Shown here one piece after another: positions 47,756 through 57,162 of a DNA stretch of 64,000 nucleotides (the first letter of the stretch is position 1; each line of letters opens with the position of its first letter). Position numbers and translations under genes: made by a program. The stretch comes from Streptomyces echinoruber (GTDB taxonomy: Bacteria > Actinomycetota > Actinomycetes > Streptomycetales > Streptomycetaceae), in NCBI RefSeq assembly GCF_014651135.1, contig NZ_BMWH01000003.1, positions 193,708 to 257,707 of the forward strand. Reading direction: 5' to 3'. A model generated the notes under the pieces. That model saw only the letters and a list, made by a program, of their open reading frames with translations. It made no database searches and was not told the origin of the DNA.

Positions 47756-49765
47756 GTGAGCGACACCACCGATCTGATGGGCGCACGTGTCGAGGAGACC
47801 GCTGCCGCGCCCGCCACGGACGCCTCCGCGCCTGCCACCGGTGCCGGGTCCCGGCGGCGCCGCGGTACCGGCCTCGAGGGCATGGTGCTGGCCGAGCTGC
47901 AGCAGGTCGCATCGGGCCTCGGCATCAGGGGCACCGCGCGCATGCGCAAGAGCCAGCTGATCGAGGTCATCAAGGAGGCGCAGGCCGGCGGGGCCTCCCA
48001 GGCCGTGTCCGGCGACGGGGGAGGCGGCGCCCCGGCCAAGGCCGAGACCGCCACCGAGACCAAGCCCCGGCGCCGGGCCACCTCCCGAACCCGTACGGGC
48101 GACGAGGCCGCCGCCGAGAAGAAGGCGGACCAGCCCGCCGAGCAGGCCGTCGCGACCCAGCAGCAGATCGAGATCCCCGGCCAGCCTTCCCCCAAGCCCG
48201 CCACCCAGCCGGAGCAGGGCGGCGCCGCCGAGGAGGCGTCCGCCGAGCGCCGCCGGCGCCGGGCCACCGCCGAGGCCGGCAGCCCCGAGACGGTCGCCGC
48301 CGAGGCCAAGGGCGAGCCCCGGGCCGAGACGCCGGCGCAGCCGCAGCAGGCCCCGCAGGGCCAGGGTGACGGCAAGGCCGACGAGGGCGGCGAGGGCCGC
48401 CGCCGGGACCGCCGCGACCGCAACCGCCGCAACAAGGGCGACGACCAGCAGCAGGGCCAGGGCCAGAGCAACCAGGGCCAGGCCGGCGGCGGCCAGCAGC
48501 AGAACCGCCAGAACCAGGGCGACGACGACTTCGAGGGCGGACGCCGGGGCCGGCGCGGCCGCTACCGCGACCGCCGGGGCCGCCGGGGCCGCGACGAGGC
48601 CGGCGAGCCGCAGATCGCCGAGGACGACGTCCTGATCCCGGTCGCGGGCATCCTCGACATCCTCGACAACTACGCCTTCATCCGCACCTCCGGCTACCTG
48701 CCCGGCCCGAACGACGTGTACGTCTCCCTCGCCCAGGTCCGCAAGAACGGCCTGCGCAAGGGCGACCACATCACCGGCGCCGTGCGCCAGCCGAAGGAGG
48801 GCGAGCGGCGCGAGAAGTTCAACGCGCTGGTCCGCCTCGACTCCGTCAACGGCATGGCGCCCGAACACGGCCGCAACCGCCCGGAGTTCAACAAGCTGAC
48901 CCCGCTGTACCCGCAGGACCGGCTCCGCCTGGAGACCGACCCGGGCGTGCTGACCACCCGGATCATCGACCTGGTCTCGCCCATCGGCAAGGGCCAGCGC
49001 GGCCTGATCGTGGCCCCGCCGAAGACCGGCAAGACCATGATCATGCAGGCGATCGCCAACGCGATCACCCGCAACAACCCCGAGTGCCACCTGATGGTCG
49101 TCCTCGTCGACGAGCGGCCGGAAGAGGTCACCGACATGCAGCGGTCGGTCAAGGGCGAGGTCATCTCCTCGACCTTCGACCGCCCGGCCGAGGACCACAC
49201 CACGGTCGCCGAGCTCGCCATCGAGCGCGCCAAGCGCCTGGTGGAGCTGGGCCACGACGTCGTCGTCCTGCTCGACTCGATCACGCGTCTGGGCCGCGCC
49301 TACAACCTCGCCGCCCCGGCCTCCGGCCGCATCCTGTCCGGTGGTGTCGACTCCACGGCCCTCTACCCGCCGAAGCGGTTCTTCGGTGCCGCCCGCAACA
49401 TCGAGGACGGCGGCTCGCTGACCATCCTCGCCACCGCCCTGGTGGACACCGGGTCCCGCATGGACGAGGTGATCTTCGAGGAGTTCAAGGGCACCGGCAA
49501 CATGGAGCTCAAGCTCGACCGGAAGCTCGCCGACAAGCGCATCTTCCCGGCCGTCGACGTCGACGCCTCGGGCACGCGCAAGGAGGAGATCCTGCTCGGC
49601 GCCGAGGAGCTCAACATCGTCTGGAAGCTGCGCCGGGTGCTGCACGCCCTGGACCAGCAGCAGGCGATCGAGCTGCTGCTGGACAAGATGAAGCAGACCA
49701 AGTCGAACGTCGAGTTCCTGATGCAGATCCAGAAGACGACGCCGGCGCCCGGCAACGGCGACTGA
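47756..49765 (+). CDS. rho: Transcription termination factor Rho
   Basis: 669 aa hexameric RNA helicase. Rho_N ([20 protein letters not shown], about 42-75) is separated from the RNA-binding cold-shock-like domain (about 290-370) by a 210-residue insertion. The insertion is first Ala/Glu/Lys-rich, then Arg- and Gln/Asn-rich (repeated GQGQ, QQQ and NRQNQ). The ATPase has Walker [10 protein letters not shown] (about 420), Walker [17 protein letters not shown] and the C-terminal R loop. Such insertions are typical of high-GC actinobacteria. GTG 47756 with AAGGA upstream. Confidence 0.97.
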   Translation: MSDTTDLMGARVEETAAAPATDASAPATGAGSRRRRGTGLEGMVLAELQQVASGLGIRGTARMRKSQLIEVIKEAQAGGASQAVSGDGGGGAPAKAETATETKPRRRATSRTRTGDEAAAEKKADQPAEQAVATQQQIEIPGQPSPKPATQPEQGGAAEEASAERRRRRATAEAGSPETVAAEAKGEPRAETPAQPQQAPQGQGDGKADEGGEGRRRDRRDRNRRNKGDDQQQGQGQSNQGQAGGGQQQNRQNQGDDDFEGGRRGRRGRYRDRRGRRGRDEAGEPQIAEDDVLIPVAGILDILDNYAFIRTSGYLPGPNDVYVSLAQVRKNGLRKGDHITGAVRQPKEGERREKFNALVRLDSVNGMAPEHGRNRPEFNKLTPLYPQDRLRLETDPGVLTTRIIDLVSPIGKGQRGLIVAPPKTGKTMIMQAIANAITRNNPECHLMVVLVDERPEEVTDMQRSVKGEVISSTFDRPAEDHTTVAELAIERAKRLVELGHDVVVLLDSITRLGRAYNLAAPASGRILSGGVDSTALYPPKRFFGAARNIEDGGSLTILATALVDTGSRMDEVIFEEFKGTGNMELKLDRKLADKRIFPAVDVDASGTRKEEILLGAEELNIVWKLRRVLHALDQQQAIELLLDKMKQTKSNVEFLMQIQKTTPAPGNGD

Positions 49766-49781
49766 CGCCGTCCCCCGCGGC

Positions 49782-49820
49782 AAGGGCCGCCCCCTTTCGG
49801 TCACGGAAGGGGCGGCCCTT
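49782..49820 (+). terminator. Hairpin terminator after rho
   Basis: AAGGGCCGCCCC and GGGGCGGCCCTT arms enclose about 12 bases, 17 bp after the rho stop codon. Confidence 0.8.
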
Positions 49821-49910
49821 CGCGCGTCGTAGGACAGGTGTACGATCACGCTCCTTCGGGCCGCTCTTCCGTATCCGGGCCCGAACATCTCATCCCGAGG
49901 GGGGACTTGC

Positions 49911-51722
49911 GTGGGTACACCCATGTCCGGACGCGGCCGGCACAGACGCCGGATGCGTCTCGCCCTGCCCGTCGCCGCCGCGGGCGCCGCCGCGGCCGTC
50001 ACCGCCGCGCTGCTGACGTCGTCCGCCGACGCGGCCACCGCGCTGCCGAAGCCCACCGTGAAGCCCGCGGTGAGCTCCCCGTCGCTCACCGAGCTCAAGC
50101 AGCGCGTGGCCGGCGCCCTGGCCGGTGACGACACCGCCGGGCAGACGGCGAAGTCGTCGCTGAGCGCGAGCACGGGCACGAACACCGCCACCGTCGACCC
50201 GAAGATCATCGGCGGCAGCGAGACGACGATCACCTCCGCGCCGTGGATGGCGCAGCTGTGGTACCACGACAAGCGCGGCACCAGCACCGAGAGCGACGAC
50301 ATCGGCTTCTTCTGCGGCGGCGCCGTCGTTGCGCCGACGAAGATCCTCACCGCCGCGCACTGCGTCAAGGGCTACGACTGGCACGCCAACGGCGCCATCG
50401 TCACCGGCACCGCCCAGCTGCCCACCGACGACGGCGCGGGCGGCGCCGACCTGCACGGCGGCACCGTCACCGGCGTGTGGAGGCAGTGGAACCACCCGTC
50501 GTACAGCGCGTCGACGGTCGACAACGACATCGCCGTGCTCACCCTGCCGGTCCCCGTCAAGGCCACGCCGATCCGCATGACGACGGCCGGCGACACCGCC
50601 TCCTACGCCGCCGGGACCAGCGCCAAGCTGTACGGCTGGGGCCGCACCAGCTCCACCAGCCAGGACATCTCCCAGACGCTGAAGACGGCCACCCTGCCCC
50701 TCCAGTCCGACACCACCTGCGCGGGCTACTACGGGGCCGACTTCATCAAGGGCCACATGGTCTGCGCCGGCAAGCCCGCCACCGGCAGCGACACCGGCAC
50801 CACCGCCGCCTGCAACGGCGACTCCGGCGGCCCGCTGGTGGTGAACAACCGCATCGTCGGCGTCGTCTCCTGGGGCGTGGCGGACTGCGTCCGCAAGGGC
50901 GCCTACAGCGTCTTCACCAAGGTCACCAGCTACGTCGGCGCCGCCTACCCGCGCATCGACGACACCAACCTCAGCGGCGACCACAAGGCCGACCTGTGGG
51001 TGCGCAACGCCTCCACCAGGACCGGCTACGAGAAGGACTCCCGGGGCACCTCCTTCGGCGCCCGCCAGTCCTGGGGCGACTGGGACGGCGTGAACCTGGT
51101 CCTGCAGACCGACCTGGACCGCGACGGCTACCAGGACCTGATCTACCGCGTCAGCTCCTCCGGCGACGTCCACTGGACGCACTACGTGCCGGCGAGCGGC
51201 AGCTGGGCCACCCGGCAGATCGCCGACAACTGGAAGACCCGCACCCGCATCGTCGCCCCCGGTGACGTCACCGGCGACTACCTGCCCGACCTGCTGTCCG
51301 TCGACTCCGCCGGCGTGCTGTGGATCTACCCCGGCAAGGGCAACGGCACCTTCGCCCCCCGCGTGAAGGTCTCCTCCGGCTGGAACCAGTACAACTCGCT
51401 GCGTGGCCACGGCGACTTCAGCGGCGACGGCCGTACCGACCTGATCGCCCGCAAGACCGACGGCACCCTCTACCTCTACAAGGGCACCGGCAAGGCCGGC
51501 TCGGGCGCCTTCGCCACCCGGATCAAGGTGCGCAGCTGGAGCGGCTACAACGCCTTCGACGCCGTCGGCGACGTCACCGGCGACGGAAAGGCCGACTTCC
51601 TGGCCCGCACGCCCGGCGGCACGCTCTACCTGTACCCGGGCACCGGCAAGGCCTCCAGCGAGATCTTCGCCACCCGGATCTCCGTCGGCACCGATTTCAA
51701 GCAGTACGACATCTTCGGCTGA
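49911..51722 (+). CDS. Secreted trypsin-like serine protease with VCBS/FG-GAP repeats
   Basis: 603 aa. Signal peptide 1-42 (RMRLALPVAAAGAAAAVTAA, cleavage after SADA), propeptide to about 98, mature chymotrypsin fold beginning IIGGSE. Catalytic triad: His in LTAAHCVKG, Asp in DNDIAVLTLP, Ser in NGDSGGPLVV. Residues about 345-603 are five VCBS/FG-GAP beta-propeller-type repeats with calcium-binding acidic turns (LSGDHKADLWV, DRDGYQDLIY, VTGDYLPDLL, FSGDGRTDLI, VTGDGKADFL). The repeats probably bind a polymer or surface. GTG 49911 has GAGGGGGGA upstream. Confidence 0.93.
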   Translation: MGTPMSGRGRHRRRMRLALPVAAAGAAAAVTAALLTSSADAATALPKPTVKPAVSSPSLTELKQRVAGALAGDDTAGQTAKSSLSASTGTNTATVDPKIIGGSETTITSAPWMAQLWYHDKRGTSTESDDIGFFCGGAVVAPTKILTAAHCVKGYDWHANGAIVTGTAQLPTDDGAGGADLHGGTVTGVWRQWNHPSYSASTVDNDIAVLTLPVPVKATPIRMTTAGDTASYAAGTSAKLYGWGRTSSTSQDISQTLKTATLPLQSDTTCAGYYGADFIKGHMVCAGKPATGSDTGTTAACNGDSGGPLVVNNRIVGVVSWGVADCVRKGAYSVFTKVTSYVGAAYPRIDDTNLSGDHKADLWVRNASTRTGYEKDSRGTSFGARQSWGDWDGVNLVLQTDLDRDGYQDLIYRVSSSGDVHWTHYVPASGSWATRQIADNWKTRTRIVAPGDVTGDYLPDLLSVDSAGVLWIYPGKGNGTFAPRVKVSSGWNQYNSLRGHGDFSGDGRTDLIARKTDGTLYLYKGTGKAGSGAFATRIKVRSWSGYNAFDAVGDVTGDGKADFLARTPGGTLYLYPGTGKASSEIFATRISVGTDFKQYDIFG

Positions 51723-51765
51723 GTCCGGGGGAACCCGCAGGTGAGCGGGCAGCCCCGAGACACCG

Positions 51766-51812
51766 GTGACGCAGCGTGCCCGCCGCCCCGGGCGGCGGGC
51801 ACGCTGCGTCAC
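51766..51812 (+). terminator. Perfect 23-bp inverted-repeat terminator
   Basis: Arms 51766-51788 and 51790-51812 are exact inverted copies with a single base between them, 44 bp after the protease stop codon. A very stable terminator. Confidence 0.85.
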
Positions 51813-51935
51813 GCACCCCTTTCCCGAGTTTTCCCGTCCGGCCATGCGGGCGACGATGGTGGGATACCGGTCGAAACAGACGGATCCCGAACCTGAGCGC
51901 CGGGGGCGGCCGACCGGACGAGAGCCGAGGAGCAG

Positions 51936-53075
51936 ATGTCTGCCGAGAGCACGCCGGAGCCCGGGACGACGGGACCGCCCGGCACCACGGGACCCCGCCG
52001 TGCCGGGGGCCGGCGCCGCGGGCCGCGCGGCGCGCGCCGCACGGCGCTGCTGGCGCTCGCCTGGACCGCCACGGGCATCGTGGTGCTCGGCGGCACCGGG
52101 GCCGGGTACCTGTACCTCAAGCTCAACGGCAACATCCGGAGCGTCGACATCAACCAGGCGCTCGGCACCGACCGGCCCAAGAGGGCCGGCAACGGCTCCG
52201 AGAACATCCTGGTCCTCGGCTCCGACACCCGCTCCGGCGGCAACCGCAGGCTCGGCGGCGGCACCGACGACGGCACCGCACGCTCCGACACCGCGATGAT
52301 CGTCCACATCTACCGGGGCCACCGGAGGGCCGACGTGGTCTCCATCCCGCGCGACACCCTCGTCGACCGGCCCGAGTGCACCGACCCCCGGGGCGAGGAC
52401 CACCCCGCCGCCCGGAACGTGATGTTCAACTCGGCGTACTCCACCGGCGGCGCCGCCTGCGCCGTGAAGACCGTCGAGTCCCTCACCGGCCTGCGCATGG
52501 ACCACTACCTCGAGGTCGACTTCGCCGGTTTCAAGGAGCTCGTCGACGAGCTCGGCGGCGTCACCGTCACCACCACCCAGGACATCGACGACCGCGAGAG
52601 CCACCTGCGGCTCAGCGCCGGCACCCACCGGCTCGACGGCACCCGGGCGCTCGCCCTGGTCCGCACCCGGCACGGCGTCGGCGACGGCTCCGACCTCGGC
52701 CGCATCCAGCTCCAGCAGTCCTTCGTCAAGGCCCTCGTCGACCAGGTCAAGCACCTGGGCGTGCTGACCGACCCCAAGGAGCTGTACGACCTCGCCGACA
52801 CCGCGACCAAGACCGTCACCACCGACTCCGACCTCGGCTCGGTCAACTCCCTGATGTCCTTCGCAGGCGGCCTGAAGGGCATCAGCAGCTCGCACCTGAC
52901 CATGGTCACGATGCCGGTGCAGTACGACAGGGCGGACGCCAACCGCGTCGTCGTCGACCAGGCCAAGGCCCGGCAGGTCTGGGACGCCCTCAGGGACGAC
53001 CGGCCGATCCCCGCGAGCGCCACCAGGGGCACGGCCACCGGCGAGGCCAAGGGCGTGGTCGGCGCCGCCTCCTGA
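51936..53075 (+). CDS. LytR-CpsA-Psr (LCP) family cell-wall ligase
   Basis: 379 aa. Short basic/Pro cytoplasmic tail, one membrane helix (ALLALAWTATGIVVLGGTG, about 37-57), then the extracytoplasmic LCP domain: NILVLGSDTR, RSDTAMIVHIYRGHRRADVV, SIPRDTLVD and RLDGTRALALVRTRHG carry the conserved Arg and Asp residues that bind the polyprenyl-pyrophosphate. LCP proteins attach teichoic acids or glycopolymers to peptidoglycan. GAGGAG lies just before ATG 51936. The stop codon starts a tandem repeat. Confidence 0.92.
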   Translation: MSAESTPEPGTTGPPGTTGPRRAGGRRRGPRGARRTALLALAWTATGIVVLGGTGAGYLYLKLNGNIRSVDINQALGTDRPKRAGNGSENILVLGSDTRSGGNRRLGGGTDDGTARSDTAMIVHIYRGHRRADVVSIPRDTLVDRPECTDPRGEDHPAARNVMFNSAYSTGGAACAVKTVESLTGLRMDHYLEVDFAGFKELVDELGGVTVTTTQDIDDRESHLRLSAGTHRLDGTRALALVRTRHGVGDGSDLGRIQLQQSFVKALVDQVKHLGVLTDPKELYDLADTATKTVTTDSDLGSVNSLMSFAGGLKGISSSHLTMVTMPVQYDRADANRVVVDQAKARQVWDALRDDRPIPASATRGTATGEAKGVVGAAS

Positions 53076-53222
53076 CCTCGCCGCGCCCTGACCTCGCCGC
53101 CCCCTGACGGCGCGGGGCCGTGCCGGTGCGCGGCCGAGTCGTAACCGATGGCCGTGTCGTACCGATGGCCGTGTCGTACCGGTGCGCGGCGATGTCGTGC
53201 CGTTGCGTGGCCGCACCGTGCC
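53071..53222 (+). repeat. Stop-codon-spanning 16-bp repeat and further degenerate repeats after the LCP gene
   Basis: CCTGACCTCGCCGCGC at 53071 (holding the LCP stop codon), 53087 and a partial copy at 53103 have a 16-bp period. They are followed by a 17-bp unit containing GTGTCGTACCGATGGCC (about 53137-53170) and two 21-bp units ending GCGTGGCCGCACC (about 53198-53238). No gene is seen between 53076 and 53396. Confidence 0.85.
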
Positions 53223-53396
53223 GCTGCGTGGCCGCACCCCGCGGACGCGGGGGCCCGGACGGCCCGGGAATACCCGGCCCCGGCCCCCGGTTTTGGGGTA
53301 TGGAGCCAGTCCTGGCAGACTGGACCGTCGGCTCCGGTTCACGCTTCCGCATCCCGCGGCTGCGACCCGGCGCCCTCCCGCACCCTAGGAGATCCC

Positions 53397-53627
53397 TTGA
53401 AGCGCGACATCCACCCCGAGTACGTCGAGACGCAGGTCAGCTGCACCTGCGGCAACTCGTTCACCACCCGGAGCACCGTCAAGGACGGCGTGATCCGCGC
53501 CGACGTCTGCTCGGCGTGCCACCCGTTCTACACGGGCAAGCAGAAGATCCTCGACACCGGTGGCCGTGTGGCCCGCTTCGAGGCCCGCTTCGGCAAGGCT
53601 GCTGCCGCCGGCTCCAAGAAGAAGTAG
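53397..53627 (+). CDS. rpmE: 50S ribosomal protein L31 (zinc-binding, type A)
   Basis: 76 aa. Four cysteines (16, 18, 38, 41, in SCTCGN and [11 protein letters not shown]) form the zinc site, so this is the C+ form, which is normally replaced by a C- paralogue in zinc starvation. The start is TTG 53397, fixed by AGGAGA upstream and the family N-terminus MKRDIHPEY. Followed by a strong terminator. Confidence 0.95.
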   Translation: MKRDIHPEYVETQVSCTCGNSFTTRSTVKDGVIRADVCSACHPFYTGKQKILDTGGRVARFEARFGKAAAAGSKKK

Positions 53628-53637
53628 CGAGCCACCG

Positions 53638-53687
53638 CGCCGGTCCACGGCGGCGCCCCCACGGGGCGCCCCTGGACCGGCGTTTTT
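53638..53687 (+). terminator. Rho-independent terminator after rpmE
   Basis: CGCCGGTCCA / TGGACCGGCG arms with an inner GC stem, followed by TTTTT: a classic intrinsic terminator 10 bp after the rpmE stop. Confidence 0.92.
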
Positions 53688-53730
53688 GGTCGCCCGCCCA
53701 CTTCCCGCCTTCGCCCGTCAGGAGCCCAAG

Positions 53731-54807
<1,077 letters not shown>

Positions 54808-54877
54808 CACAATCGGCTCACGCAGGGCGTCCCGCCCACGTCCCACGTCCCAGCAGCGCAGCCCTCGGAGGACCAGC

Positions 54878-55759
54878 GTGCAGCAGAACTTCGGGGGGCG
54901 ACCCCCAAGCCCCCGCAGCTTGCTGCTCACGGAGGTGGCCCAGGCCACCCGGCGGCTGGCCGACGCCGGCGTGCCCTCGCCGCGCCACGACGCGGAGGAG
55001 CTCGCCGCGTTCGTGCACGGCGTGAGGCGGGGGGAGCTGCACACCGTCAAGGACGCCGACTTCGACGCCCGGTACTGGGAGGTGGTCGCCCGCCGCGAGG
55101 CCCGCGAGCCGCTGCAGCACATCACCGGCCGCGCCTACTTCCGCTACCTGGAACTCCAGGTCGGTCCGGGGGTGTTCGTGCCCCGGCCGGAGACCGAGTC
55201 GGTGGTCGGCTGGGCCATAGACGCCGTGCGCGCCATGGACGTCGTCGAACCGTGCATCGTCGACCTGTGCACCGGCTCGGGCGCCATCGCGCTCGCCATG
55301 GCGCAGGAGGTGCCGCGCTCGCGGGTGTACGCCGTGGAGCTGTCCGAGGAGGCCCTGGTGTGGGCCCGCAAGAACATGGAGGGCTCCCGGGTCGAACTGC
55401 GGCACGGCGACGCCCGCACCGCCTTCCCCGACCTGGACGGCCAGGTCGACCTGGTCATCTCCAACCCGCCGTACATCCCGCTCACCGAGTGGGAGCACGT
55501 CGCCCCCGAGGCACGCGACCACGACCCGGAGATGGCCCTGTTCTCCGGCGAGGACGGCCTCGACCTCATCCGCGGCCTGGAACGCACCGCGCACCGGCTG
55601 CTGCGCCCCGGCGGCATCGTCGTCGTCGAGCACGCCGACACGCAGGGCGGCCAGGTGCCGTGGATCTTCGCCGAGGAGCGGGGCTGGGCCGACGCGGCCG
55701 ACCACCCCGACCTCAACAACCGGCCGCGGTTCGCCACGGCCCGCAAGGCGCTGCCGTGA
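54878..55759 (+). CDS. prmC: Release-factor glutamine methyltransferase
   Basis: 293 aa SAM methyltransferase that modifies the GGQ of release factors. The SAM site is VDLCTGSGAIALAMA (about 128-142) and the catalytic NPPY is in VISNPPYIPLTE (about 195). GTG 54878 has GGAGG six bases away. Residues 4-14 (NFGGRPPSPRS) are encoded by a palindromic element and are absent, from memory, in orthologues, which start near LLLTEVAQATRRLADAG. Confidence 0.95.
   Translation: MQQNFGGRPPSPRSLLLTEVAQATRRLADAGVPSPRHDAEELAAFVHGVRRGELHTVKDADFDARYWEVVARREAREPLQHITGRAYFRYLELQVGPGVFVPRPETESVVGWAIDAVRAMDVVEPCIVDLCTGSGAIALAMAQEVPRSRVYAVELSEEALVWARKNMEGSRVELRHGDARTAFPDLDGQVDLVISNPPYIPLTEWEHVAPEARDHDPEMALFSGEDGLDLIRGLERTAHRLLRPGGIVVVEHADTQGGQVPWIFAEERGWADAADHPDLNNRPRFATARKALP
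54890..54916 (+). repeat. Palindromic element (family B) within the prmC N-terminus
   Basis: TTCGGGGGGCGACCCCC followed by AAGCCCCCGC forms overlapping hairpins. Apart from one or two bases it equals the spacer of each 94-bp repeat at 11573-11948 (GTTCGGGGGCGACCCCCGAG). It keeps the prmC frame open. Confidence 0.6.
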
Positions 55760-55811
55760 GCACGCCCCGGACTTCACCCCCGCAGTACGTGTACGAGGAG
55801 GCCCGCTAGAC

Positions 55812-56459
55812 ATGGCACGGCGATACGACACCAACGACGCGACCGACCGCGCGACGGGTCTGCGCGAGGCCGCGTCCGCCGTCCGCCGTGGTGAGCTCGT
55901 GGTGCTGCCGACCGACACGGTCTACGGCATCGGCGCCGACGCGTTCAGCAAGGAGGCGGTCGCCGACCTGCTGCAGGCCAAGGGCCGGGGCCGCAACATG
56001 CCCACCCCTGTGCTGATCGGCTCCCCGAACACGCTGCACGGCCTCGTCACCGACTTCTCCGAGACCGCCTGGGAGCTCGTCGACGCCTTCTGGCCGGGCG
56101 CGCTCACCCTCGTCGCCCGCCACCAGCCGTCCCTGCAGTGGGACCTCGGCGACACCCGCGGCACGGTCGCCGTGCGCATGCCGCTGCACCCCGTCGCCAT
56201 CGAGCTGCTCACCGAGGTCGGCCCCATGGCGGTGTCCTCCGCCAACCTCACCGGCCACCCGGCGCCGGAGACCTGCGACGCCGCGCAGGACATGCTGGGC
56301 GACTCCGTCTCCGTCTACCTCGACGGCGGCCCCACGCCCGGCAACGTGCCGTCCTCCATCGTCGACGTCACCGGCGAGGTGCCGCGGCTGCTGCGCCGGG
56401 GCGCGCTGTCGCCCGAGGAGCTGCGCAAGGTCGTACCCGACCTCGAGGTGGCCAATTGA
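55812..56459 (+). CDS. L-threonylcarbamoyladenylate synthase (Sua5/TsaC/YwlC)
   Basis: 215 aa. It makes the threonylcarbamoyl-AMP used for the t6A tRNA modification from Thr, bicarbonate and ATP. Markers: GELVVLPTDTVYGIGADAFS, the KGRGRNMPTPVLI loop, FWPGALTLVA, TVAVRMPLHP and MAVSSANLTGHPAPET. It is the single-domain (TsaC-like) form without the Sua5 extension. It directly precedes and overlaps the next gene. Confidence 0.94.
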   Translation: MARRYDTNDATDRATGLREAASAVRRGELVVLPTDTVYGIGADAFSKEAVADLLQAKGRGRNMPTPVLIGSPNTLHGLVTDFSETAWELVDAFWPGALTLVARHQPSLQWDLGDTRGTVAVRMPLHPVAIELLTEVGPMAVSSANLTGHPAPETCDAAQDMLGDSVSVYLDGGPTPGNVPSSIVDVTGEVPRLLRRGALSPEELRKVVPDLEVAN

Positions 56460-57094
56460 CGGCCCCCGAAGCGGGGCGTGGCATAGGCGAGCGGGACACC
56501 TTCCGCATCCTCCACGTCAGCACCGGCAACGTGTGCCGCTCGCCCATCACCGAGCGGCTGACCCGGCACTTCCTGGCGGACCGGCTCGGCGACCCCAGCG
56601 GCGGCGGACTGATCGTGGAGAGCGCCGGCACCTGGGGGCACGAGGGCGCGCCGATGGAGGCCAACGCGGAGGCCGTCCTCGCCGACTTCGGCGCGGACGC
56701 CTCCGGCTTCGTCGGCCGCGAGCTGCTCGACGAGCACGTCATCCGGGCCGACCTGGTGCTCACCGCCACCCGCGACCACCGCGCCCAGGTCATCTCGATG
56801 GGCCACTCGGCGGGCCTGCGCACCTTCACCCTGAAGGAGTTCACCCGCCTGGTGAAGGCCATCGACCCGGCCACGCTGCCCCCGCTGGAGGACGGCGTCG
56901 TCGAGCGGGCCCGCGCCCTGGTGCGGGCCGCGGCCGCGTTGCGCGGCTGGCTGCTGGCGCCCAGCCCCGAGGCGGACGAGGTGTACGACCCGTACGGGGC
57001 GCCGCTGACGTTCTTCCGGTCGATCGGGGACGAGATACACCAGGCGCTGGATCCGGTGGTGACGGCGCTGACCGGCGTACCCGCCCGGACGTAG
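56456..57094 (+). CDS. Low-molecular-weight tyrosine phosphatase-like protein lacking the catalytic Cys
   Basis: 212 aa of the LMW-PTP/arsenate reductase fold. The P-loop reads HVSTGNVCRSPITERL: the nucleophilic Cys of the C-x5-R motif is Ser (codon AGC at about 56518-56520), while the later Cys, Arg and Ser are kept and the C-terminal Asp is present in EVYDPYGAPLTFF. With this change it should not form the phosphoenzyme; it may be a binding protein. Start TTG 56456 overlaps the previous stop (TTGA) and has GAGGTGG upstream. Confidence 0.85.
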   Translation: MTAPEAGRGIGERDTFRILHVSTGNVCRSPITERLTRHFLADRLGDPSGGGLIVESAGTWGHEGAPMEANAEAVLADFGADASGFVGRELLDEHVIRADLVLTATRDHRAQVISMGHSAGLRTFTLKEFTRLVKAIDPATLPPLEDGVVERARALVRAAAALRGWLLAPSPEADEVYDPYGAPLTFFRSIGDEIHQALDPVVTALTGVPART

Positions 57095-57162
57095 CGACCG
57101 CGCACCCCGCGCGGCCCGGGCCTACAGTGGACGTACGTCACCGCCGACGCCCGGAGCCCACC

